Shown here: piece after piece, positions 35,251 to 50,200 of the stretch
Layout of the letters: the number at the start of each line of letters is the position of its first letter
How positions within the stretch are numbered: the stretch's first letter is position 1
NCBI GenBank assembly: GCA_013365365.1
Contig: JABVXU010000044.1
Location: forward strand, 186,001-250,000
Length of the DNA: 64,000 bases
Reading direction: 5' to 3'
Origin: Cruorifilaria tuberocauda
Lineage: Eukaryota; Nematoda; Chromadorea; Rhabditida; Onchocercidae
Notes under the pieces: generated by a model
What the model saw: only the letters and a program-made list of their open reading frames with translations
What the model was told of the DNA's origin: nothing
The model's database searches: none
Program-made: the position numbers and the translations under genes

Positions 35251-38200
35251 CTAAAAAGGAAACTTTCAAGTTTCGGGAAAAATTGCTTTCGCTATACTTT
35301 AACAATTGATAGTTTTAATATTGTTTATCGTGCCCTCCCATAAATCTTTTCCTATGAAAGATAAACTTTTCTTTATAAAGATAAACTTTTCAAATTCTTC
35401 GGCGCGTATCATTGCTGAAGTTGCGGAATCTCTTAGAATACTTTTTGCACTTATGGAAGATTTTGCTTTATGAATGGATGCTCACCAGACATATTGTGAA
35501 GAGAATGATGTTGAGAGCATTTGCGCCCATTCCCTTGATAACCAGTCGGGCAAATACATATGAAGGAACCAGGTGTGTTGTTACAAAACGCCATTGGGTG
35601 ACAATCATGGGTACCCATTGCGCATTCATCAATATCTGTAATTGGTTTCAACGCCACCATTTCTTACTCCGAAGACTTACTCATATTTAAAGAGCCGTTT
35701 AAAATATAAATTTGGATTTAAAGTTGCATTCGAAATTCTGTAGATTAATTTTTCAAAGTCCAGGATCAAAGGATTCAAAACTTGGTTGTTTATTCTTTTC
35801 TACAACATACCCATGCAGATGACATTTGGGCCTCTTTTGTACCCTTCCGAGCAACGACACTCCCCACGGTAGCACTGTTCATTTACAACACATTGTGGCT
35901 TACATTCTGGTTCAGTTGTTTGCGTAATTTCTTCAGATTTTACATTCACTAGAAATTGAAAGTTGCAAAACAATCAGAAATTTCACCTCTGAATTGTCAA
36001 AAAGAACCATGAGAGAAAATTGGTCATATGAAAGATCGAATAAAATAAAATTAATTTCACAATAATATTCGAGACTACTGTGGAATTATTTTTCGACAAA
36101 AATTCTTTTGCTACAACAGAAATTTCGTTTGCTTTCAGAAAGAAATGTGGCACTCAAAGGTAACTGTTTGGATAAATTATCACATTTCTTCTACTGAAAT
36201 ACCAAATTCTGTACTTGATATTTCATTTTTTTACCTAATAGCAGATATTAGTGAAATATTTATACGTGTAATAAACTAAAAGTAAAACAAGAAGTTAACC
36301 CAGCCAACAATAATATCCGTCTCCTTCAAATCCTTGTTTACACTGGCATATACCGGTCGAAAGGCATTCCGCATTCTGATCACAAATGCTCGTATCATTA
36401 GAACATGACAAATCCTTTTTCCTCTTACATTCCATTCCATTTCCAATGTAACCTTTAAGAAAAAATTCCAATCTTAAATCATAACTATTAAATCTCATTT
36501 AAGTTTCTTTTGTTTATTCCGTTTTATTTTTATATTTATATATTGCAATTGAAATAAACAAAATACAAGGATAGCTTACCGCGCGTGCATTTACAACGCC
36601 TTTTTTCTTCATCACAAATAGCGTTAGAATGACAAAGACCAGGATAATGAATACAGTCCGCTGGATCAGCAAAGCAAATTGCACCATTTCCAAAATAGCC
36701 CTTAAAATACCATAAATGTAAATCTTTTCTTATAATTAAGAATCATTATAATGCAGAAATGAATTAAAAGAATGACCGAATCACCCATGCTTTAATAATA
36801 TATAATTTATTTTGCAAACGGTTCCAAAATAATTTGATATAATTTTAAATCATTAAAATTCCAAAAATTTCAGGATAGACAAAAAATCATACTTTATCAC
36901 AAATGCAAGTATCATTGTAGCATTTTGCTTTAATATCGCACCGTGTACAGTCATGTAATGGTTCAACTTTAACACATTCAGTACCATCACCTATAAAAAA
37001 ATTTTATTTTCAATATTCAAAAATAACTTTTTACAACAACAAAAAAAGGTATTAGTTAATAATTTATCAAATTATTGAATTATTGACATTAAATGAGCAG
37101 AAGTGAGAGGAAACACCAATATAAAAATCACGACAGTATGCATTACCAGTATATCCAGCATTGCATATACATCTTCGACCAATACATTCAGCAAAATTAC
37201 TGCATAAATTTGGCCTCAACAAGCAGTCCTATAAAATATCACTCATGACAGATATTCTATTCTTGTGACAACTGAAAATATTTCACAAAATTTTGCTTCA
37301 ATGAAAAAATACAGCACAATAACATATACAGTCTTGTGTTTTTAATTATTTCATTTATCTTTATACTTATACCAATACAAAAAATGAAAACATATGAAAA
37401 CATACGAAAGTATCCGGAGCGCAAATAACGCCGTCACCAATGTAACCTTGAATACATTTACAGGTGTGCGTCACTGGATCACATATAGCACGCAAATCGC
37501 AAACTGTTGAATCGAAAGAACAATCTTCAGTATCTTTCCTGAGAAAACAGAAGTTAATTATTTGTTTAAAACTAAAGTACTTATTTTTAAAAAAACAAAA
37601 ACTGCTTATCACCTTCATCCACTTATCATCTTATCACTATAAGCATTCTTTTATTTCAGATCTAACATTAATGCTTTCTTCCTATCTAACGAAATTTTAT
37701 TCATTTTGTTCTAATCATTTAGGACAGTCTCAATCAGCTTGAAAACTATCAGTTTCACAAGTAAAATATTAGATCATATAAGCGAAAATTATCAAAAGCT
37801 AACTAACATGCAAATGGAATATCCATCACCATGATATCCCGATTTACAAATGCATTCTCCACTTTCTTCTGCACAGATTGCTAGTTCATGACATGCTAAT
37901 TGACTATTAGCAGTACACCTTCCCACACCTATTTTTTGCACCTTTTCCGAAATGACCGAACTTTTAAATGAAGAAGTAGAGCCCGAAGAAAACCTGTCAC
38001 CAAAACTAGGAACACTCATAGCTCCTTTTGCACTGTCATGCACCGATACTACGGCAGCAGTGAATAATAATTTTTTATCAGGTTCTGTACTATGCTGCCA
38101 ATCTTTACTATTAGACTCATCTTCGCCGGAGCCCTCAGATACCGTTACGTGAATAATTTCACTCATCCAGCTTGGTGAAGTTTTGGAAGTAGTGATGGTA

Positions 38201-41200
38201 ATGATACTTTCTCTTTCTAAACTTTCCTTAGTTATATTTGTACTTTTGTTTGTTATAGCACTGCTTTGCTGAGTTATCACATCATTTGTCGTTTCAGTCA
38301 CTTCCTGCAACACAGTTCATGCAATAATTGAACAATGACTATACATATAAAACTTTATCTATAATAGATATCATTTCGTATCATCATTATCTGATTCTAA
38401 TCAAAAGTGCTCATCAAAGTCTTGAGAAATATCATAAAGTGTTCCATTTACATATGTTTCCTTCGAAATTGAAAAACAACACAAACCGTAATTGGCATAA
38501 TTGTGGACGAACTGACAAATCCGGAAGCGAAAACAGAACCATAGGTCAACAATGCACTGTTTTCTCCCATTTCCTGACTTACAACTGAACTAGCTTTCGT
38601 GACCTTCGAAACAACTGCCATTTCAGCCTGTTTTTTGCCACTTTCTACTGCAGATAGAAATTTTGTGGTAAATTCAATTTGGATGAAAATGTGAAATGAG
38701 ATTTCATTGGAACTAAATTTGAAATAATTAATAGACAGTTTACTAATTGTTTGCTGAGATTATGTCGACTTTGAAAAATTAACTTACATTGACATACATT
38801 AACTCCATCTCCCTGATATCCATTATTGCATTTACAGATTCCATTAAGTTGACATCGAGCATTTTTGTGGCACATTGATACATTCAAATGACAGTTAGGA
38901 CCTGGAACGACGAATAATTTGAAAATTTATCTCAATCCTTAAATCAAAGCTACTACTTTCGGTTAATACCGAAATTTGTCGGATGCATCCGACTTTCATT
39001 GTTTGATCCATTCCCATACAATCCAAAAATCGTTAATATATTATCCTAATTTCGAACTGTTACTAATATTAATCTTGGCAGATGATTTAATAAACTCACA
39101 AGGCGCCAATTAATTTGAAAATTCATATCAATCTTCAAGTTAAAACAGGCACCAAATAGAAATATAATAATATCTTTTGTACTAGCGTGAAAAAATATGT
39201 TAGAGAATCTGATTGATTCACTTCGATGTTCGCTTCTTGATTATTCTCTCAGCATGTGCGAGCAGAATTAGAGCAAATAAAAGTTACTAAATACGAAAGA
39301 CTAAGCGTTTTGTTACCGAAAAAAACCGATACCTGATGAAGGGTGAATATTATTATTTTACCATTTATTACTAAAGAGGATATTTCAGGTCACTTAAATA
39401 AGGGCAGAACAATGCATTATATAACGCTTTTTGAAATAGTATCTAATGTAATAATTGACATCAAAATTAATCTTTCTAGAATAAAAAAAATCCATAGCCA
39501 CTGTTTCAGATCTTATAATCCATTGGAAGTATTTTGTGAATTACAGATTTTTTAAATATCTTTCATTTTGAAGAATTGACGGAATAGAAGCAAATGTACG
39601 CTAGCAGCTAACCTCCAAATTTGTTGAATTTTGGCGTACATTTAAATCCGTTACCAACGTAGCCGAACTGACATGCACAGGTGAATGAACCGTTAATATT
39701 ACGACAATTAGCTGCAGGATCACATATACCCGGTAGTGAACACTCATCAATATCTGGGAGTAGCAAACAAGTTTAGTTAGTACAGCAATTTCTCACATTC
39801 CCATTTCTTGATGTCGGCTATCATCAGGTATAGAAACGTCCAAAAGTCATATAAGTAATTGGTATAACCAATAAATTATTCATATCAGCTCCGCTTTCTC
39901 TCCCGTTTGTTGTGTGCTCAAGATTAATGTCTTTTGATCGAGAACTTCTTGCGCATGAACTTGACTAGCTGATCAGCCTTAGCTTTGTTTTACCCAATAA
40001 TATTATTATAGCGGTCACTTCAAAGATCCAATTAAGGTGATGTGTGATAATTATGAATCTTTTGTAATTAGCTAGCAGGTACATTTATTCTATAAAACTT
40101 ACCATCACAATGTCGTCCATCACCAATAAATCCAGCTTTACAGGTGCAAAAATGACGCCCCGGTTTTACATCGATACATTCCGCATTTTCATCACAATCA
40201 TTCTTCTCCGGATTAGCGCAATTACCTGCTTCTTGTATTGCTAAAAATTAGTAACACTTTTTGTTTTCATGTTCATTTCAATGCACAGAATCTGTAATCT
40301 ACGTAATTCAAATTGATCACAATTTTACTTTGTTCTGTTCTATTCATGAAATTTGCTTATTAATTTATTTTCTAATTTAAATACTTTCACTCTTTGTAGA
40401 AAATATAGGTGCAAAAGTTAGAGCTGATTTCTTTTCAACTAATCGATCCTTGGAACTACCACTATCTCTCAATAACAACTTCGACAAAAAGGAAGTGATG
40501 ACTTACGGAGACATCTTCCGTTTAATGGTTGATAACCGATAATGCACGATCCACATTGTGCTACATCTTCATTATCGATATGACATGTTCTATTAACATC
40601 ATTACAAGTTTTTCGCCATTCATCGTTACAACCGGAATCCCCTTTTAAGAACGATTCGGTAGCTTGAATTGCAAAAATTTTAGATATGAAAATATGATAG
40701 AAAGGTAAGATATGAAGTTGATCATAAGAGAAAATCAAATAAAATTATGTAAATAAGGAATGAATTGAAGCGGTTTAATTTTAATTTAGATATTTAAAAT
40801 TTTAATTTCACTTACAACCAAATTAAAAGTAATATGACACATACCAATGCAATGTATGCCATTACCGATAAATCCTTGCGGGCATTTGCATCCGACACTT
40901 CCCAAATAATTTTCGCATCGAGCAACCACATTGCAACCGGCGATACCGCGTTCACATTCATTAACATCTGTTATTTGATGGGTTTCAAAAATAACCTCAG
41001 AAACATTTTCCATGAAGATAGAAAATGCAGACTGTATTTTAAAAAAATTTCAAAAATAAACTTTACTATACCACCCAAAAACGTTAAATTTATTGATACT
41101 GCGTTAAAGTTATATGGAGAATTTACCGACGCAAACCCCTCCTACACCTTCATAACCAGGTGAGCATTCACATATATAGCTTCCATCTGTGTTAACACAA

Positions 41201-44200
41201 ACCGAATTTGAGGGATCGCAGTTGTGGCGATTCTCTACACATTCATCAATATCTAAATATCATGTTTTTAGTTTTGCTGGTACTAATTGTTAGCTGAAAA
41301 ATATGAATAAAACTGCTAAATTGTATATCAACGATATGATACCATTGAACAACGAAATCAAATATCATAAAGTCAGTTATAACAAAAAAGGTAAATCATT
41401 TTTCAACGTTAGTGTTTAAATCGCAATTTTAAAACAAAAAGGGAAGATAATGCGATATGAGCAGTAGACTGTATATATGTATAATCTTTTAGGATTGTCT
41501 TTGCAAAATTTAACAAAATTATTCCTCGAATAATGAATTTTGACATTACATGCGAAACTCCACAGTGAAAGCTTTTCCTTTTAAAGAAATGCACAAATGT
41601 TTAGTAAAATATACCTTCGCAGATATTCTTAAAAGAATTATATCGATAATTAGCAGCACATTCACATATCGACGTAGTTACAAAACCGAGATTAACTGAC
41701 AAACACGATGTATGATTGGTTTGTTTACAAATCGATAATTTATCCTAAAAATTTGCCTCTATATGACGTTATATGGAAGATGAAATTTTGAAAATATAAA
41801 TATAGATAAAATTTTGAAAACAATGATTATAATATTAAGAATATTAAGAAGTATGATACCAAACAAGCGGTATCAGATGGATTGATACATTCATTTTTGC
41901 CATCGCCAACCCATTCATCGGGACATTTACAGCTGAATGAACCGGAATGATTGATACAAACGGCTTGAGGATGACAAGGATTATTCTCGCATTCATCAAT
42001 ATCTGAATGTATATTATGGAGAGCACATACTCTTCATAGGGTTATTTTTAAAAATATTAAAAAAAAAATTTTTGCTGCTCCTACTGCTTGCAGAGAGGAG
42101 AAACTAAATATTATAAATTAAAGATAAATAATTATGTAAAGGTTATTATAGAATAACATGCTGTATTAAATTGATTTAATTATATGAAAAAAAATGTAAA
42201 AATACTTCATACTTAATTTCGTTCACAGAGAATTTATATTTTAACAATGAAATGAATGAAATAATTTAATTGGAAAGCATTGATAGTGCTGAAAAATAAT
42301 TACCGTCACATTTGGAACCATCTCCTTTGTAGCCAGGTTGACAGTGACATGAATAGGAACCCATGATATTCTCGCAGAACGCATTTTCATGACATATGCT
42401 ACTTTCGGCACATTCATTTATATCAATACAGTTCGTTCCATCCTTCGTAAAACCTCTCTTACAACTATCACAGTCAATTTTACCTTTGCCATCCACCAAA
42501 CACAAATGATTACTTCCACAATTGGACTTTGCCAATTCTTCTTCCTTACAATGTCTCTTCTCTTTCGGAATGCACGTATATCCGTCACCTAAATTTTATC
42601 GCACTGTGAATATTGCGGAACATTACGTTAAGGGTAATTATACAATAGCAATTAAATGGAAGGAACGGCTGTGTGAATTCAAAAAGTACCTGTATAGCCA
42701 AAATTACATTGACATCGATAAGATCCTGGCATATTGGTACAGGTAGCATACTGACTACAAGGCTGTCCAGCACGTTCTTCGCATTCGTCAATATCTATAC
42801 AAATATGTTCTTTGGACATCCGATAACCAATTTCGCAGAAACACATGAAACCACCAATTTTATTGGAGCATCGAGATGTTGAATCACAGTCATCCAAATG
42901 CCGCTCGCATTCATTGATATCTTGTAAGAAATTAATTCAGATTGTTGCACTGTATTAAAACTTTTTATTTCACATATTACAATATAACGCTGTAAGATAG
43001 TACCAATACATGGCGTTATTGGTGGTTGTCCATCAAATCCCGGATAACAACGACAGACGCCTGATCGTCGTTCGCAGTATCCATCTATTCCACATTCATC
43101 GCTACTTCGACAGCGCAAAGATACTATATGAGTGTGATTCTGAATAATCGCAGTTTCTGTGGTTATTTGCAGATTGTACGTTTCCTTGGTAGTTGTCAAG
43201 TATTGTCCAGATTTCGAAATATTAACATACAGCGGACTTACAGTTTCCTAAAATGAATTGTAGGGATGCACTTTCTTCACATAATTTTAAAAATTTAATA
43301 AAGTAGTAAAGTCATCATTATATAAATTTAATCAAAGGATCAATAAAAGGAAAAGAGATCAATACTTTTGTCAAGTTCTAAATTCAGATTTAAGTAAAAA
43401 TAAATAAGTAAATTGACACAAATAAGAAAATAGTCGAAATCTTACTTGTTGTGTTATTTTAAACAGACTTTCATCGCTAACTGAGCTTTTACTTGTTGTT
43501 TGGTCAACCTCTGTGAAAATTCCTATGGAATTAATGGTTGATCCGGTTGTTTCCAATCGAGAAATAAGGCTGGGAACTATCGTCGTTACTTCTAATACAG
43601 TTTCATCTTTCTCTCTTTCCGGCTTTAACGTCCATCCATCAGTTTTTGATTTCATTTTTAATAAATTTGTGCTGTCAGTAGTTGACATAATTTCTAAATT
43701 ACTCTTAGATGGTGTCAGTGTTGATGAAACAATTCTAGAACTTTCAAAGTTCTGAAGAGCGACGGTGTTTTCTGCCGCTCGAGATATCGTTCGAAATGCA
43801 GAATCTTCGAAAGACGTTTCAGAAATTTGAGGAGCAGGAGTAGTGGTGGAAGATGTAACTTGAGAGACTAAGTTCTTAGTTTCAGAAACAAATGGCAAAC
43901 TTGGAAAACCTTCTGGATTTGTAACAGTGACAGCGCTTCCATATTTCGTAACAATTTCAGTAGAAGTAGATGAAGGACTGGTGGAAGTTCTGAAAGCAGG
44001 AGATTCGATGTCAGTGTTTAACACTGAGGATGTTCCTTCTGGAATTAATACAGATTCTTTTTCCACTGGACTAACTGACGCAGTTTCCAACGTACTTTCC
44101 GTGACCACAAATTTAGAAAAACTTTCATTTTTTATCGTTTCCAATGTTTCTGTGCCATTTTCTAAAACCGCTGACTCTGCTGTTGTTTCTAATTTCAATA

Positions 44201-47200
44201 CACGTGTTTCGTCATGCTTAAGTCCATAAGTTTTCTGCTCGACTGTTGTTACAGGTTTAGAACTTAACACTGAAATTGTTAATGTCGCTGTACTCTTTGA
44301 TTGCGAAAAAACATCCGGAGTAATTGCCGCTCTACTGATTCCATACCCAGTATCTTTTGCAGAAATAGATTCTGAAATAAGGCTAGTTTCCAGTCTAACT
44401 GTCTCGGGAACTGTAGAGGGTTTGATTTCTTCTACTGTCGTAACAGATGAGGTCAAGATGTCTGTCTCAGCTGCACTTGTGGCATTAAATGTCGTAGTAA
44501 TTTTCGCAACATCAGAAGCTGTCCATTTTTTATATTCCCTGAATGCTTCTGTTATTCTAGCTGTACCTTGTACTTCGGTTGTCCTGAAACTCGGACTTCT
44601 GGATGTGTTCATGGCCGATTGTGTTTCTACTGTTCCATTTTTTGAAATATTGGAAATTACCGGTTTTATTTCAAAGCGACTGACATTAGGCATCAGTGTA
44701 GTAGTTTCAGATCCTGAAGTAGTGTTTAAATCCACAACAGTTAAATATGAGGAATACTTAATTCTTTCTTCTGCCTTCATAATGCCTTTTCCCACTTCCT
44801 CAGTGATAGTTTTAACTTTTGCAATAGTTTTAACAGTCGAATTTGTCGGTCCTTTACTCATTTCGGACGCTTTCGCAATTTTCTTATTCGAAGAACTTGA
44901 AAATACTTTTAACGATTCTTTAGATTGAGGCATAGTGATGGGTTCTAGCTTCCTATCGTACACTTGAAGAACAGTAGCTTCATCACTACTTGTCGGTTTC
45001 AACATGTTTCTCTGCCTGGTTAAATCAATTGGTAATAAAGTTTCACCAGCTACAGGGGAAGTTTTCATAGATTCAAACGCTGATTGTTTCGAAATTAGTA
45101 TACTTTCAGTTGTACCTGACGCAAGAGTAGAAGCAGTTTCAGATCTATAAATATTTGTAGTTGGATCTAATTCTTTTCTGCCCGTAACATCCTCAATCTC
45201 AAAGTCTTTCGAACTAATTGCTCCGAAAGGTGTTGTTTTTTTTTTATAATGAGAATCAAATGTTGAAAATTCTCCTGTGGTTGATTTTTCTCCTACAGAA
45301 TTTGAAGCAGACTCTCTGTCTAGCTCTCTTATCAAGGATGGCACTAAGGAGAACGAAGCATTCAAAATAACATCTGGCGATGTGGTCACTACATTAGTCC
45401 AATTTCTCTGCGTTACAATTTTCGTTTCTTTAGGATACCCTTTCATTAATACAATTTCCAGTCCAATTTCATGAGCCTCATCATTCGTTCCTAATAGATC
45501 ACTTGTTTCGCTGATAGTGCTCGAAACAAAACCTTTGATGCTGCCGACATTTTGAAAGTCAGTTATTTCTTCTCCTGAACCCTCAACTTCGACACCTGAA
45601 GATACTCTACGGTGTTCTGTCTTCGTAGTAGCACTTTTGTCTTCATTTGCAACAGATTTTGTCTTCATTACCTCTATTGTATCATTTCCAGATAGAAATT
45701 TCATGGGTAATTTTGTAGCTACTGCTTGATTAGCAGATGAAGCACTAAGTGAGATAGTTCTAGTTGCGCTCTCAGTTGGTGTTGCATTTGTCGTTGTAAC
45801 TGAGTACTGAATTGCAATCATTTTCGATGACTCATCATGATTTATTGGTTTGTTGAATGAAACTGTTTCTGCATTAGACGTCATTGTTGAAAGTTGTTGA
45901 TTGAAAGATAAAAGAGTACTTGAATTTGTTGAACTAGCCACAGTTACAATACCATGTGATATCGCATCGTCACTTTTGGTATTTCCAGATGTTTGCTCTA
46001 ATGTTGAAGGTATTTCAGAACTCTTAATAGCTTTTGTTGGTTGTCCTGCAAAATTTTCTAAAGTAATTGTATTGGCTTTCCTCTCAATCGTCTTAATTGG
46101 GACTGAAGTTTGGATGAATTCCGATTTCGGGGTATCAGTTTTTTGTGATACTTTTGTTGAATCTGATTCGAATTTCATAGTACTTTCTGTAAGCTGAATT
46201 GGTTTAATACTTTTTGCATACGTATAAAAAGTAGTATTTAATTCAATACTTTCACTGCTTTCTGAAGCATGCTTACCAGATGCTTCCACTATTTCAATTC
46301 CAATTTGTGGTTCGGTCATTAGAGCAACTTTAGCTATTTCGAGACCAAATTTTGGCGTAGTTCCATGCAATTTGTCTGATCTTTCAGAAACTGCAATTGA
46401 ACCTATCGAATCAGATTCCGGAATAACAATTGATGCTTCTTTACGAGTGACCTCTATTACCGTCGGTGTAACAGTTCCGTGTTTTACAGAAAATGCTAAT
46501 TCAGCTTCAGAAACAGTTGTTGCAATATTTTTTAATGGGAGTTGCTCTTCTTCTCCCTTCTTCCATTGTGATTTGCTTTCTGGAATAGAAGGTGAAGTTA
46601 TCATTTCAGCAATTGTCGTTTGATATGCTGGCGCTAAAGAATCACCAATTTCCTTATCAGTGAAATGCATCTGCATTTCAGGACTTCCTGTGTACATAGT
46701 GGTTCTGAGGTGCTCGTTCATGATCGATGATGTGGACAAGACAAGTTCTTTGGGGGTGACTCTTGTTGTTTGTTCTGTTTCAGAACTTATCGCATCTATT
46801 GATTCTTTTGATTTAGTTAAATCATTTTCCGTTACTATAATCGTTGTTTTTGCCTCATCATTTTCCTGGATAGTAGTTCTTTCCGGTTTTACATCTGTCA
46901 CTGATCCAGCTTTTGAAACTGATTCAGCATCTGTGTTGTAGGTAAAAGTTTCAGGAGTTATAGAAGCTGTGAATTTTCTAAAATTATCCCGACTAGTGTT
47001 GGTTTCACTTGAAATTATTATAGAATTGTTTAGAGCTAAAGTTTTTCGGACAAGATTAGTGGAACTTTCTGGGCTTCGTTCTAGCGATACTCTAGATTCA
47101 GTAGGTGTATGATTTATTGATGCTTTTGAAGATTGGAAAATAATGATTTCAGCTTTTCCGATTTCTTCTTCCCCAAATTTATGTACTTCACCGAAATTTT

Positions 47201-50200
47201 TAGTGGTCAAAAACGGTGAAGCTGTGGGAGCAAAGCCCGTTCCACTACTTCTATTAGCTTCTGAAGATAGCGAAGTGACGGCCTTCAGAATTCCAGTAGG
47301 AGTTGCTCCTTCTATTCCATTAATATCACCAGTTTCGATATCTTCGCCAGATCCTTCCGTTTCTTCATCCTTTCTATCGTGCTGTACACTTCCTTCCTTG
47401 ACTGAAGATTCAAAATATTTCTCTACTTCTGTTCTGTTTCCATGCGCTTCTAAAATGTCAAATTAATAGCAAATAGGTAGAAAAAAATTATGTGAAAGGA
47501 AACGACAAATTAAAAAGAAAACTTTTCACTAAATCTTAGCTAAAGAATTCAATTTTAAATGCATTTTGAAAGAAATTATTTAGAGATGCTTAATTACCTA
47601 ATTAGAAATATATCGTGTATAGTAACAGCTTTTTTCGAATTATGTGGTCATGAAATGAAAGACTATGAATTTCGGGAATTTTCGGGTTTAATCACGCAAA
47701 ATGTTAAAGTGCAAAGAAGGAATTGCAATGAATATATAAAAAGGAGTACACTTATTGAACATTGGAACTGCCGAAAACTTTTAAAAACAATCTTAAAAGG
47801 ACAACTTGATTGCTTATTGTTAAATTTATGCCTCAGAAGAATAAGTTTGATCTATAGACGGATGGATATGAACCATACCGACATCAATCAATGTTCCATT
47901 CTTGTCCCTCGTCACATTCCACTTTTTGCTTTCAATTCGTCCACGTCCAATAATTATCGCATGACCTGTGAAATTTTTCCACTCCCCAACCCTTTCAATA
48001 GCCCAACTACTCCTTTGTCCACTACCACTAAATTCACTCCAAGAACCATTTGTATTATCAGCATTGTTAATATCATTAGAGCTGAAGGTACCACTTCCAA
48101 TGCCACCTGTAATTTTTTCGACAGCCGAAGGCAAATGTTGTCCTTTAGTTTTACTAATACTCAGACTATTTCCACGGCCATCAGGAATTTCTAGACTGAT
48201 GCAATGCGGTAAAGTCGAATTTGCGGTGCAGCACGCGAATGATCCGCTCAAATTAACACACCATGAATTGGACTGGTTGCATAGGCCAAGCTCGCATTCA
48301 TTAACATCTGCAATAAACTACCTAAGTATGTCACTTTTTTGAAACAGCTTTCTGAAATTACTGAAAGTTTAAACGAAATCGAGTGAATTATTTTCAGCAG
48401 CTTTTCTGCGATTCTCTTCACTAAAGATACAAGTAGAAGTGGCGTGTCTGCTGGAAAATGACGACTTACCTGCACAACCTTCGAAGGTATTTCCAATGAA
48501 ACCGTCATTGCACCGGCAGATGTCATTAACGCAATGCGAATTAACGGGACATCCAAAATAGCATGCAAGACCAAACTGTCCTGCCGATATCACCTGTTTA
48601 TCAATGATCACGAAACCGCCTGTTTCTTTCTGCTGAATGCTTCCAGTTGAAAAAATTCGCCGAATGCCTTTAATTAAGCATGTGCGTGGCATGTAAACGG
48701 AATAAGTAAAGATTTCGTGAATAGAACAGATTATTACTGATAACTGTTATTTACATTGATTCGATGTCATGCATATTTTAAAAGTGCAGTAAAAAACGAG
48801 CATAAATATTTTCTTGTGGAACGCATACATATCGTTGCTTTGCAAACAAGACTGAAACGATTGCAGTAAATATATAACAGTTATGGTAAATATATAATAA
48901 TTACGACAAATATAAAAATGAAATTATTACCATCCAGTTTAGAATCGCTACCAAAGCATTCCGGATCTTTTGAATCGGCATTGCAACAGATGAATCCGCC
49001 GGGCAAATTGACACACCATTCACCAGCACCTGGACATTGCGTGTCATCCTCACATTCATTTACATCTACAATATAACATGATTTCATTTTCAGATAAAAT
49101 CAATTAGAAGAATCATAACAGGGAAATTATACTGAATCTGTGACTAACGAAAGTACGCAATGTCGAAAGCAAATACAATCAACATTCTATTGTATAATAA
49201 TAAGTGAAGGATGATGGTTTGATGAATCTATTTTTGAAATCGCTCAAAAAACTTTTCTAAAGTAAAACTCTTCCAAATAACACAGGAAAGTTTGAATTTT
49301 ATTTAGCGAAAATTTCAGAAATAGATTCTCAAACCATTTTTTTCAAATATGGAAACTCGTATTAGACAGCTCACCAGAACACTTAATTCGTGGATCACCA
49401 CTAAATCCTTCCATGCATTGGCAAGTCTCATTATAACATACCGCATGCAATCCGCATCCACCAGAACAGAAGGCACCCTTTTCTTGAAATTGCAAAGTAT
49501 TGTAAAATGAAAGGTACTATTTTTGAATAGCACATTTAACATTAAGGCAAGTGAAAAATACTCTTTTTAAATAGTAAACTTAGGTTGCTTCGCTTACGGA
49601 TAATTTTCTAACATACCTTACAGTAAGTGGATCTTATTTTTTTTTGTACATTTCTATTTAAATTTATTTTCTTTATCCATCACTCCATCAAAAAAAATCA
49701 GACATCCGAGATTTCTTTTCATCTCTCTCGTCTTATTTAGCTAAAATTAAATTAATTTAAATATAGATAGAGACCTCGAATACATCTTTTATCATCCAGA
49801 TATTGCTCACAACATATATAGCCACCATCGATATTCACACAGCGCAATTCACCGATTTGACCTTCGCAAGGGTTATGCTTTGCTGCGCATTCATTTATAT
49901 CTGCAAATAACTGATAATATATTGACATCTTTCACATAATTTGTAAGAAGTAGCTCAAATACAATTTGATGAGTAATGTCAAACTGCAACACCAATATTT
50001 AGACTAGAAATTTTAAACTTTTAAAAATACTAACCGTAACAATTCAAGCCATCACCAATATATCCCGATTGACATATACACATTCGTAAAGTTCCAATGC
50101 AAAAAGCATGCCTATCACAAATACCTTCTTGTTGACTACAGTCATTTAACGCTGAAATAACAATTATTCTTTTCATTTTTACTATGTCATCTATGAAAAA

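Noticed and set aside
44422..44928. Long plus-strand open frames opposite the mucin-like exon (also 43927-44229, 45901-46197, 46372-46623)
   Set aside because: They are antisense shadows of the Ser/Thr-rich coding exon; no splice structure or homology supports them.
47559..48194. 211-codon plus-strand open frame
   Set aside because: It overlaps the antisense of FBN-1-like exon 12 and its intron, and shows no homology.
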